A stretch of DNA of 64,000 nt from Acorus gramineus (lineage: Eukaryota; Streptophyta; Magnoliopsida; Acorales; Acoraceae). Position 1 is the stretch's first letter. Each line of letters begins with the position of its first letter. The position numbers and the translations under genes were made by a program. Shown here one piece after another: positions 1-11,800 of the stretch. Below the pieces are notes generated by a model. The model saw only the letters and a list, made by a program, of their open reading frames with translations. It had not been told where the DNA came from and ran no database searches. The stretch covers positions 22,678,876 through 22,742,875 of the forward strand of contig CM060847.1 in NCBI GenBank assembly GCA_030737835.1, read 5' to 3'.

Positions 1-207
1 AAAAAAACAAGAAAAACATAATCAGATCAAAACCAACCCTTTCAAGATACAACAATTTAACACGAAAAAAAAGAAGATCAAATCAAGAAATTCAATCAAG
101 AAAAAAGATACAACAAACGAAACCCTAAAATCCAATCAAGAAATTCAAACCCCACAAATCCAAAGCACCAAAACACAGACACGGAGAATCGAAGAATCAA
201 TGCTTAC

Positions 208-290
208 CTCGCAAAAAATCGACGAAAATCCAAAGAAGAACCGCTGAATCCGAATGCACTCGTTTGACTGATGCACCGCCTTCCCCACAT
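208..290 (-). CDS. Possible first coding exon of a gene running off the left edge
   Basis: On the minus strand an ATG at 290 opens a 27-codon frame that ends at a good splice donor (GAG|GTAAGC, intron from 207 leftward). The predicted start, MWGRRCISQTSAFGF, is rich in Arg and Ser and poor in acidic residues, as in mitochondrial or plastid presequences. The sequence from 207 to 1 is T-rich on the minus strand, like a plant first intron. An earlier ATG at about 361 gives only a 4-codon ORF. I do not recognise the gene. The stretch could equally be 5' untranslated sequence, because the rest of the gene lies outside the window. Confidence 0.35.
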
Positions 291-370
291 TTCCTGCACC
301 ACAACCTCGTCGCAGGGCCGATCGTCGAACACACGAACGAAAGATCTCACGAGGCGGACATGGTGAATCC

Positions 371-3110
371 CTAATTTTTCATATCTAGGGTTATCCGATT
401 TTTTACTAAAGAGAGATTGTTATTCGATGGGGATGAGAGTGAGAAGTGGGTGGATTGTTTAATGTGATACACGTGTCGGCAGATTAACAAAAAGGTCCAT
501 CATTTTGGATGGTCCGGATAAGCTTGATTTTTTTTTTATATTTTGAACGGTTCTGATTGATTCACAGTGGCTAGATCCACTAATCAGACGGTGCAAATTA
601 AATGGGGGTGTATCATTGGGTTGTGTTAAAGTAAGAGAATTTTTTTGTAATGACAGTGAGGGGTATTTTTATTCTCAGGAATAGATAAGCCCTGATAAGC
701 TATTCTCACATTTTAGTGGAATTGTTATCAGGCCTTATGCTAGTTTATCCAGGCATTGCTATCAGGGTTTATCCGCTCCAAACAAACAGCGAATAAGGGC
801 TATTCTACTGTTATTCTCCCTTATTCTCTGTTTATGTTAGTTGACAAACGGGGGGAGAGATAATATATTTTAGATTAAATTGGTATAAAATAGTATATGA
901 ATTTTAATAAATCTTTAAAATTAAAATTATTTTATCTAAAGAAAATGTAAACCCACAGATCAATTATCATCACTTTTTTTTTTTTTGTAATGACATCTCA
1001 TCACTCTCCAATGAAATCTGTTATGTGGGGTGAGATCTCTAGCAATTAATATATGGGATTCGACGTGCTTGGAGAAGTGGAAAGTCCTCTTTTTTGCAAC
1101 CCTAAAATTTTTAGAGACCACCTCTTATGTTATTGGTTAGTAAATTTTTTTATTAAAATCTTGAAACCTCTTATGTTGGTTGGTACTAAAAGTAAGTTTT
1201 GTTGGAGATAAATTGTATGTGAAGAGATAGTTTTATGTACTTTTTTGAAATATCGAGAGATAGAGTAGATGTCTTTGAATAAAATTAAGGACATAAAAAA
1301 AAATTTACTGACCAAAAAATAAATAAATAAAGATTCTATTTTTTAATGAACCTCATTTATATGATTGTGCAAAAAAAAAAAAAAAAGTGAGCTATCAAAT
1401 GCATTAGGTCTCATATTTTTTGAATAAAAAGTAAATATTTGTTATCTGATTTTATTGTTGAACTTGAATTACAAATTCTGATACGGGGGAGAAGAGAGTG
1501 AGATAGAGGCCTATCTCTAAATAAAAGTATCTCTAAATAAAGTAAACACAAAAGCATAAAAAGAACAGTGATGTTAAGTCACTCCCCACTCTGTGACATC
1601 TACCTGTATAAATTACCCCGTACTTCATTCAATGTTTTTTTTTTCAAGCCATTAACTCAAAATATCATCTAGAGATTCATCCTCCTCACTCAAAACTTTT
1701 CCATCAAATGTTTGACAACATAATGGTTTAAATTTTTGTTACAAGGACAAATCAAATTACAGTATTTTTGTTCACATCTCTTATTTTTTTTCCCATCTCT
1801 CTTTTCTTACCTTTATCATTTTGACTTATCAATTTGATTTAAGCATTTTCTGTCTAAATGATTATTACTCCAACAATGACATAAGCGATTCTGATTGCAG
1901 TTCATGGTAATGAAGTTATAAATACAATGTATTCTATGAAATATCAGTCATTTTTTTTTTTGAATAATATATGAAATATCAGTCATTTGAACCATTGTTC
2001 ATTTTTTTCGAAAACATTCATTCACACATGTTAACATGGTTTTGTTTTCGAAACTTTGAGCCATCTTAATACTTCATATCCCTAATAAACCTTGAATCAA
2101 ACTTGGGAATGTGGATTATCTTGAAAATTTTGTTTGATGATTATTTATCATGCAAATAGAAATCAGTCCAACATTAGTTCTTTCTTAAGGGTAGGTGAAT
2201 CGATAATTAATTTAAACAATTGATCATATTTATCATTCTAGAAAGCATGGAGATTGTCCTCCATGTGAGGATTACTTATGACCTCCTCTAATCTTTTTTG
2301 GGCTTTTTTTTTTTTGGTTTAATGATATCTCTTGTCTCCGTTGCATGGAGATTTTCATGTGACAATATAACCAGACAAACCCCAAGGTTAGTTTGATAAA
2401 TGGATAAGTGATGGAATAAGAGATAATTATAGGAATAAGTGAGTGAGATGACAGTTTATCCTTATTTGGTATAAAAAATAATTAGAATAAACTACAGACA
2501 GTTATCCAATTTTAAAATAAAAATGAAGATATTTTATTTCACCTAAAGGCTGAGATAACATTTATTCTCATTTTTTATCTCAATTTTGACAATTGTAAAT
2601 ATGAACAAAATTGATTAATTTTTTATCCTCTAAAATTAAGGCAATTTATCTTTAAAATCTTAATCCTTTATCAAAACTAGTCCTAAATAACCATGTGTGA
2701 TTTAAATGTTTGTTTGACTTATTGAGAATGTAAAATTTACTTTCAAGAGCATTTCCTGAGGCATTTACATTCATCTGCGTACAATTTCTTATTTGACAAA
2801 TGATATTTTTCTTTTGTGGAGCAGACTGCAGCAAGACTTTGTTGAGTGGTTACAACCTGAAAACATTTGAATATAGCAGTGAAAAATTTGTTAAGTATTT
2901 TTTAAGAGGAATGTTGGAACATCATATTAATAAATGATGCCCCTTGAACAAAAAGAGATAAGGGATCTCCAAGAAAATAAAGCAAAGAAAATAAAGTAAT
3001 TTGGAAAGGAAATTATTAAACTTTGTCAAGTCTATGTCCAATCTAACAATGTACCATAACTCATGTATCATGTCTATAGAGGCGATATGGTGCGGACATC
3101 ATACCTCATT
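371..3110. other. Intergenic, AT-rich, no gene recognised
   Basis: Only short AT-rich frames with stops on both strands, plus many A or T runs. The stretch 600-850 (ATAAGCCCTGATAAG and TTATCAGGCCTTAT style inverted words) and the stretch 2390-2600 look like worn non-autonomous DNA transposon pieces, but I could not define ends. No RNA gene was recognised. Confidence 0.5.
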
Positions 3111-3114
3111 TTAA

Positions 3115-3350
3115 TATGCAGTCACCTTATAATCACCGTACAATTGGGGTGCATTTAATCGGATGGTGATAAGATATTCCATAAAAAAATCACAAGAGAA
3201 AAATAGGGAGATTGTGTGGAGAAAAAAGAGGGATCACAGATATATGTGATTTCATGGGGTGATTATTTTAACTGTCTGATTAAAATTCATTTAATCGGAT
3301 GGTAATGACATGGTGACCACATTTAAGGAAGAGGGTATGGTGACCGCATC
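3115..3350. mobile_element. Possible MITE-like fragment
   Basis: The left edge reads ATGCAGTCACC and the right edge GGTGACCGCAT, an imperfect inverted pair. Inside, the word CATTTAATCGGATGGT occurs twice (about 3152 and 3290). No clear target-site duplication, so the call is weak. Confidence 0.3.
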
Positions 3351-3360
3351 TTATCATTTC

Positions 3361-3680
3361 ACTATGTTATATATACATATATGTATATATATATGTGTGT
3401 GTGTAAATATACATATAATTATATTTAAAAATATACATATTTTTTGAAATTTATGTTGAGAAATCTACACCTTGTTTATATATAATATGAATATAATATA
3501 TATATATTATATTGAGAAATCTGTTGAGAAATTTTGTAACATATATGCTATAATATAAATATATAGTATATATGTTGAGAAATCTGCACCTTGAGAATAT
3601 AATATATATTATATTATATATTTAAATATACATATAAGTATATTTAAAAATATAAATATACATATATATACATCACATGA
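3361..3680. repeat. TATA-type low-complexity tract
   Basis: Dense TATA/ATAT runs with the phrase GAGAAATCTGCACCTTG (or a close variant) recurring around 3460, 3515 and 3575. This is simple-sequence expansion mixed with a short local repeat. No coding potential. Confidence 0.7.
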
Positions 3681-3971
3681 TTCATGTGATTTATCATGAA
3701 ATATTTTAATGTGTTCCGGATATCCCCTGGTAAATTGATTTTATTATTTTATATCATCTAAAATATATATATTGGGTATTTTTAAAAATATATATTTTTT
3801 ATATTATATGACCAAATACATGATTGGGATTGAGAATCTCAATCCTGTTTTCTGAATCATGTTCCTTATCAAACAGGTTGACATGATTCACAATCAATCC
3901 ACTGAATTTAAAATCCCAGGATTCACATAATCCCAATCCCATTTCAACCAAACTGCCCTAACCCTATTAGC

Positions 3972-4352
3972 AATCATCACATCACCAACACAATACATAC
4001 TTAGCAATAAAATCTCTGCACAATATATGCTCCATAATGTCAATATATAGTAGTACCAAAAAAAAAAAAAAAACACAGCAATTAGTTCATAAGAATATGT
4101 AATTTATATTTTGTAAAAAATATATCTTATGAACTAAGTATATACTTGAAAATACTTCAGATGCACATCACCAACCCAATATATAAAATCACCATGCACT
4201 ATAAGCTCCACAGTATCAATATACAGTCCACTACAAAAAATAAATAAATAAATACACATCAATTAGTTCATATGAACATGTACTTTATATTTTGTAAAAA
4301 AACAATCATTGTGAACTAGTATATACTTAAAAATACTTCTGATGCAAACAGA
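3972..4352. repeat. Two-copy tandem duplication, unit about 190 bp
   Basis: Two adjacent diverged copies begin with CATCACCAAC (about 3972 and 4166). They share, in order, an ATATATAGTAG/ATATACAGTCC segment, an A-run, CAATTAGTTCATA, TTTATATTTTGTAAAAAA, a GTATATACTT segment and ACTTC(A/T)GATGCA. Related words (TATATACTC...) recur near 7.9, 17.4, 51.4 and 52.2 kb, so this is part of a dispersed family. Confidence 0.7.
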
Positions 4353-4507
4353 GCTGCAAAAGTTGAGGTTAACTTTGAACAGCCCCTTTTTTAACATTCT
4401 TGATTACTTATTTTTTCATGCAGTTGAAAGTCAGAATTCAAATATTCCAAACCCAGCCAAAGCAAGCAGTCAAAAAAGGGAGCCAAAAAGAGCAAAACTT
4501 TTTATTT

Positions 4508-4533
4508 CACACACACACACACACACACACACA
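4508..4533. repeat. (CA)n microsatellite
   Basis: About 13 CA units in a row. The short frames crossing it on both strands are artefacts of the repeat. Confidence 0.9.
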
Positions 4534-4699
4534 ATGGGTGCAAAAACAAAAGAGGAGATCCAAATATATCTTTTCTTTCCTGTATCAAAAAGAAGGTACA
4601 AACGGCATGCTTTGTATCTCACAGCAACCCCTGACTGCAAACAAACAATACACTGACTACTGTAATAGCAACAGTTACATGTAGCAGAAAATATAAAAG

Positions 4700-5830
4700 A
4701 CAAAACATATGGGTCTTCACATAATAATGAGTTTTACATTATTCACTTCAGAATGATTAACTATGTGGACTTATTAAATAGGTGGTGAAGCTATTTTTCT
4801 GGATCAGCATCTCATATTGAATTTGACGACCATCTAAAAAGGCTCTCTTTTCTCTCTCCCTCTCTGTCTCTCTGTGCAGCTGATTTGTGAAATTCTTCTA
4901 CCCATTGGGTTCAGTTGGTGCACATAATTGTATAGGTCTGTGAATGGTGTGCACGCGGCTTCTCACAAAAAGTTACAACGTATCAATACCAATGAGATTT
5001 ATGGGCCCATGCACGCGCTCCCTACTGAAAAATAACTGCAAGTCCAGAAATAACCTCTATTAGCTTCTGGCATTAGCATGAACTACACGAAGATGGTAAA
5101 AAAAAGGAAAATAAGAATCATTGAAGGGCAAGCCTATGATGAACTATGGTGAATATGAAGAGGTGACATCAACAACTAACAAATCATATAAGATCATAAT
5201 AAACTAAGATCAGCTGCAGTCATGGAAGCTTTGGTGAGTCATCGGTAGATGAGGGTATACCATACAAGGGCATACATGAATGAGAGCAATCCGGCAATGC
5301 AGGAAAAAACAATAACAATAAGACAACGAAGAAGAAGAACAAATATATAAATAAATAAATAAATAAGTCAATTGCTTAATATCTCTCGAGTATACATGAA
5401 TGACAGCAACTTCAGGGGAGGATGCATTGATATACAGGAGCACTAATTTACAACCCCCCATGTATGTGTACAAATCAACACATGGGAAGATCACTAATTA
5501 ACTGAATGACATCTTGGCAGGGGTACTGGATTCAAATGTCATTCTTGTTTCTAGGATATTACAGGCTTTGCAGACTGTAATATTAAGAAAAGCCAGGACT
5601 GATTGTTTTAGAAGCTGATTCAGGAGAAACTTTCCACATGCATACATTGATTTGTACGGCGTCAGGATTCCCGCTCAATATAAGCCCCACTTTCATTCTT
5701 TAAGAAAAAACTCAAGTCTTCGATTTAGAATAAATGAAATAATCCTTCTCACTTAATCCACAGCAATTTATGAGCGTGTAAAGTATAGGGGTAAGGAGAC
5801 TCACAGATTATCAACAAGCAGTTAGCTGAT
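4700..5830. other. Region downstream of the ERG-like gene
   Basis: No frame of note. Part of it should be the 3' untranslated region of the minus-strand ERG gene ending at 5831. No certain poly(A) site was chosen. A (AAAT)n run sits at about 5345-5365. Confidence 0.4.
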
Positions 5831-8800
5831 TCACCTAATATTAACTCGTCCTACTCTGACCAGGAGAATAAGATGAACTTCCCTCTTGAAGAGGGATCTT
5901 AGTTCCTCGTTAGCTTCCATGCCTATCCTCCTGTGTTTGAGAATACATGCACCCGATTACAACAAAAAGCCAGATTCATCTGCAAGAGGGAAACTAAAAT
6001 GCGTATGTTGAACAAGACAACTGACAACTGCTGCCACATCATATTGGTAAAATTTACCCATCCCAAAAAACAAAATGTTGTAAAATAAAACTATAGAAAG
6101 TTTCTGTTTTGATGCAAATGCTGGCTTTTGCTTTTTCCCCTTTCTAGAGGGAAAGAATACCAAATGAACCTCATCCTTGAGGCATTTCACTGACTGCAAT
6201 GACGCAACAGATTTTTTGTTCTAAGCCAAGCATATAAAGAGATGCCAAACTGGAAGTATACAATGAATTTTGAAGGCATATGAACAAGCAGAAAATAAAG
6301 AGGTTGCACAACCAAACCAAACATAATATCATCAGAGGAAACCCATGAAACAGTACCCTATTTTAGATCCCTTCTTCCCAACAAGAATTTGCCGCTGGGA
6401 TTGCTTCGTGGTGATGAAATGTTGCTCTATTCTGAGAGAACCGTCCTTCAATTCATTCCAGTTCATCAATCGATGATCTATAACGTATGGTATTTCCTAA
6501 AATCCAAGAATATCAGCCTTAAGTTTTCCGCACAAAAGGAAAGAATTTTCACAAGTAATGGTTTGGTATCATTACCTGATGAATATGATGTAACATTTTT
6601 TCTCTAACAACTTCCAGCGATATATTCTTCATCATATCCTCTGACATGACAGTGGGATCTTCATCCCAAGGTCTTTTAACTGCCTAAGCATAAAAGAAAA
6701 TTGGATCAACAAATTAATACTTCACGAAGAATGGAAATTGGCATCTTGAAATCATCTCATAAGATACAAAAATTTGGACTGCTGATAAACAAAATAATGC
6801 ACTCAAGTTTACATTGTAACCAACCTTTTTAAAAAATAATAATAATAATTCACATTGGAAACATTAAACTTCGTTCACCGTTCTTACAAACCTTAAATGC
6901 ATGTGGGAGAAATAACTCAGCGCATGGTAAATCACTCAAGTAAAGAAAGGAGCCTACATTTCTCAGAAAATTTGGATCAAGAAAGATGACAGCAGAACAC
7001 AAACCAATATTGCAGTGGAAGAACAAGCATGCATAATTTATACATTTCATGGTATTATTCAAGAAAAAATGAGCAGGGAATCCTCACTTCAACTTGATGA
7101 ATTGCTTGCTTCATGCATACTTGTTTGCACATTAAATGCAACATCGAATGCTACTTGAATGCAGATGAATACCACTCAAATGCACTCACAATGGCATTTT
7201 TAACGCTCAATTCAAGTCAAAGTTTTTCACCCTTAATTACTGAATGAGTCGTGCATCAGAAAAGCACGAAAAAAACATGATCATGATCACTAACCAATAT
7301 ATAAGAAAAAGGAAATCCCTCTGCAAATTTAGCAGAGGCTGGTTCAATGGTTTTATTTTGACACAAGAAATGCAAGATGCTGTTCACCCACAAATAAATG
7401 ATCCACTTCCTAAGTCTTCCAAGGTTAATCTTTTGTAGTCACCAGTGAGATGCCTGTCAAGTCAACATCTATCTTCAATCTGTTTCAGCAGATGGCTTAA
7501 CAAGGTTCACAATATTGTTGTCGATGTTGATGATGGAACCTAGCGCTGATGATATGCCGGTGACATCGGGGAAACTGATTTTTCAATAGATAAATAAAAA
7601 CAAAATAAAACTAAAAGCATAATTTTAAGTTTGTGAGGGATTGCCTTCAGTCTTTTTCTTCCTCTTTATCTTTTATTTTCTTTTATCGGAGGTCCCTCAT
7701 CTGACATCTCCCTCTTGTTCAGGGGTAACTCTTTTTAATAAAATTGCTCCAATCTTTTCTCAATAAAAAAAAAATATAATTTAATAAACATAACATGAAT
7801 CAGACGACTAGTCGATGTATATTGAAGATGAAATGATATTAGACATCCTCAATCTCAATTACCTCTGTGCATTGATGATTAATGAATGAGTCCCCGAGTT
7901 GACTATACACTCCACTACTGGAGTATATGCAATCCAAGTGTAGTATATACTCCACTAGTGCAGTGTATGCTCGACTAAAAAAATTCATATTTACAAAAAA
8001 AATAAAAATGTGTACTGGCTTATCTATGTGTATACTTCACTTTTTATAATAGCAAGCAAGTATGAGGCTGTCAACGAAGAGGATACGAATCACATATGCC
8101 CATATCTATATTCATATTCGAAGTGGATATTTTTTTTTTTTCGTATATGATATCCGACAGATATTCAAAATAAGTATCGTAACCGATCTGAAAATCCAGA
8201 TTTAGATATAAATAATTATCCAAAATATCTGAGAAATCTAAATGGATACTGATATGATTCAAATAACTGAAGATCTGACATCAAAAAATAAAAATCACAC
8301 ATCTATCTTCCGAAATATGTAAAAATCCAATAATTCCTACTATAAAACATAAAATTATAAGTATATACATAAAACATTGCATGGTTTAGAAAAATGATTA
8401 AAAAAAACTACTATTAATCCTAAAAATGTAAATATCTTAATTTAATAAATGATAACATAATATTAGATACAAATATTTTTGGATCAAATATTTCAAATAT
8501 GGATATTGATTTTCAAATATTAGGTAATTTTTTAAATTTTCAAATACGGATTCTGAACAAATTCATATATTTTTTGAATAATTGACAGTCTTAGGCGAGT
8601 ATATACTTTGAATAAAATAAAAGGTTCGGGACTGTAAATGGGGCTACAAACAGGACTAGACATATCTGTTGTCTCCCTTGTTGTTGCAAACCACCTCCCA
8701 TTTGACTTACCCAGTCTCTCGCCTCCTTCGCACCATTCCAAAGTAACCTTTTTTGAATCCCGTCCATAGAAAAAATAAAGTTAAGAAGATGCATAGTGTA

Positions 8801-11800
8801 CCTTGTTAGATCTATAACCTCACAATCAATGAAATCTCACACCTATATCAAATCCTTCATAAAATGTATCACTAGGGAAAAAGAACACCAAATGCTAGTT
8901 CAAATAGAAGTTCAAGGAGGTTTAAATGAACACACAATATTTTGGCACATTGAACTCCAGCACAATAGCCATTATCCATGGTGTAGTAATAATGGTCATC
9001 CTTTTTTGGGACATTGAAATTTTATTAACCAAAGATGAAAAATTGTACAAGTAAGAAAGAGAAGTAATTCCATACCAGAGCGGGAATCTAACTAGGTAAA
9101 CCTAATTAGATGCATCCTCTGGAAAGAATTAACCTTTCTAATTACGACTCTTGGGTTACATCTCAATATCAACGAAAGTGTCATCAATATGTACCTCTAG
9201 CCTTAGTATTGGTTTTAGCTATCCATAATGGAAAAGCACTAGACATACCATACACGCCAGCATACAATACAACAGACTGCATATCTTTCTCCAATAGTTC
9301 CCTCAAGTGCAGATCATTCCCTTGATAGAACCACTAGACATATCATACACGCCAGCATACAACACAACAGACTGCTTATCCTTCACCAATAGTTACCTTA
9401 AGTGCGATCATTCCCTGGATAGCACTTATCTTATTCAATCTCTTTTTTATAGCTGGCCAAGTAATCAACTACAGAATTAATCTCAACATAAATATGCGAT
9501 AACTGCCACAAAGTAAATTTGCTTAAAATTGTCCAGATATTGGCTATACAGTTTCTCAATTCCCAAGGTGGCTTGGATTTTGCAAAGATCCACTTAACAC
9601 CATTTTTTGAATCAGATTGAATTTGTATATTTCTGGATATTAAGCTGAACTTAATAGGGCATGTCAGGAGTAACTATTAATGGTCATCTTAAATATAAAA
9701 AAACGTGAATACCTAGTGCTTAAACAAAACCAACATTCCCTATCCCATCAAAGTGGGATTAGCTAAAAAAACCATCTCAAAGAAATTCAAAAGTTTCCAT
9801 AACAAAAATGTTGTAGTTCACAACCAGCTAATGTCAACACTCTTGAATGTACCAACTTCTTTGTAACTTGGAGAGGACTAGAACCCTTTGATAGCTTATA
9901 GCTAAAAAGGCATATCTGATAGGCAAGCCCCTTATATGCTCTTTGATGGAATGGATGGGGATCTTCATGTAATGATAGTAATCCCAAATGGAACAAAGAA
10001 AAAAAATTACCACTCCTTGCCAAGTATGCCAATCTCTCTCAAATGACAGGACAATTGAATAAGCTTTCAACTAGATGACAAAAGATAAAAGCATGGATTT
10101 CATGAAATAAATATTGAAATCATGCTATTGGTACTGCAAAGTGTTAATGAACTCACATAAATGTTAAACTTGAGGGAACTCATTTCTTCATATTTACATA
10201 ATATTAATATTAATAGAGAGGTGAATTAACAAAATGTTGGATCAGCATATGTGAAAAACATATTCTTTATTTAATGGTCAATCTAAATCTGAACGATATA
10301 TATTAAAAAGAAATTCAAACTGAAGGAAGAAAATCCCCCAGGTGAAAAAATCATCATTCATACCATACAAGATTTTCAAAGAAATGCAGTTCATTAAATA
10401 ATGTGTATGTGCTCCCACCTTTCATCAACACACTGAAAAACAAATCGGTGCACTGGAAGCAAGATTACACATCAACATCTAATTTGTGAATAAAGAGCAT
10501 TTGTTTGATAACTAACCTGTTCCATCATATATTGTGTAAGGTCTTTTATACCAGAACCCCTGAGCCCAGATATCATGAAGTACCTGAAACAAATGAGGCC
10601 TAAGACGTGGAGTTAAATATTAAGCAACCAAAGCATCTGCTTTGCATCAGAATAGAGAACATATAAACCTTTCATATCCTGGGAGATCTTTAAATTGATC
10701 GGCAACTTTTAGCAGATCTTTCTTTGCTTCTACAAGATCAATCTTGTTCATGCATAATACACGCTTCTGTTTTTGTTGTTCCTCCTTACCCAAATTCATA
10801 ACTAATCTTGTAACCCTAGAGTCAGGCCTACAAGTGAAATTAGATGTCATCAGCTTCTCAAAGGCATTTCCATACTACAATCATAATAAGTCTTCAAATT
10901 ACACGTCTCAAAAGGAGATGAACACGTGAAATAGCACAAACTGACATATTCACCACTAAAATACCTTGTATGGGACACGTAAAAAAGACATCGAAGAAAT
11001 ATCATAAAGTACAAATTTACACGAAAACAAAACCTCAGTATAATAAGAATAATAATTCTCCATAGAGTAAATGAAAAGAGGTCTACATATTCTTCAACCA
11101 GGCCTATGGTAACTGTTTTCCGTTGTAGTTGTTCTAGCTTCTAGCTATTCTGAGTGTCAACTACCTCCAGCCAGAAAGGAATGGTGTGTGGTAAAATCCA
11201 TGAGAAACAGGTTCAAGAGAAGGAAAAACTGGGAATACTAAATAAAAGAGAGACAAAAAAAGAGATGATGACCTCATTTTCTGCATCGACTGTTCAATGG
11301 GCAAGATTCTGCTTACTTTCGGTTGTTTACAAAATCAAGCAGATGTATTTTTCTTTTAGATGAAACAATAGGCATCCAGTCTCATTATATTAAAAGAAGA
11401 GAATGCCCAATACATGAAACAGAAGAAACAAAAATCACCAAAAAAAAAAAGTGTTGCGGTAGAAGAGTCATCTACTAGAACACCAATCTCCCCCTTCACA
11501 ACATACCATTACTCCTCAATAACAATTTTTTCTCCCAAATACAATACTAGACTAGCCCCTGAACAGAACGTACCCCAATCCTTGATGAACCACACCACAG
11601 TCTCCCAAATATTATCCTCATTCATTCTTGTCCTCATCAAAATAATTTGATTATGAGTTAACCATAACGCCCAAGCCACCGCCGGCAAAAAGATTGAGAG
11701 ATTTTGGCTTTCACACTTGTTCCCCCTTTTTCTAAGTCTCTTTGGGTTGTTTATGTTGGTATTATCACCTTTTTTTCAAGTATACTTTGGTCTATGTTAA

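Larger units (their letters stand above)
6684..10516 (-). other. Large ERG intron (between exons 5 and 6) with transposon debris
   Basis: A 3.8-kb intron bounded by a GTTAGT donor (10516) and a TTAG acceptor (6684). It holds a LINE-like 3' tail on the plus strand (about 7620-7775), a TATACACTCCACTA-type repeat (7895-7980), an AT-rich stretch (8080-8560) and a LINE 3' end on the minus strand (about 9012-9660). No independent gene was recognised. Confidence 0.7.

Noticed and set aside
4342-4703. Short frames on both strands around the (CA)n run
   Set aside because: His-Thr and Val-Cys runs come from the microsatellite; no other support.
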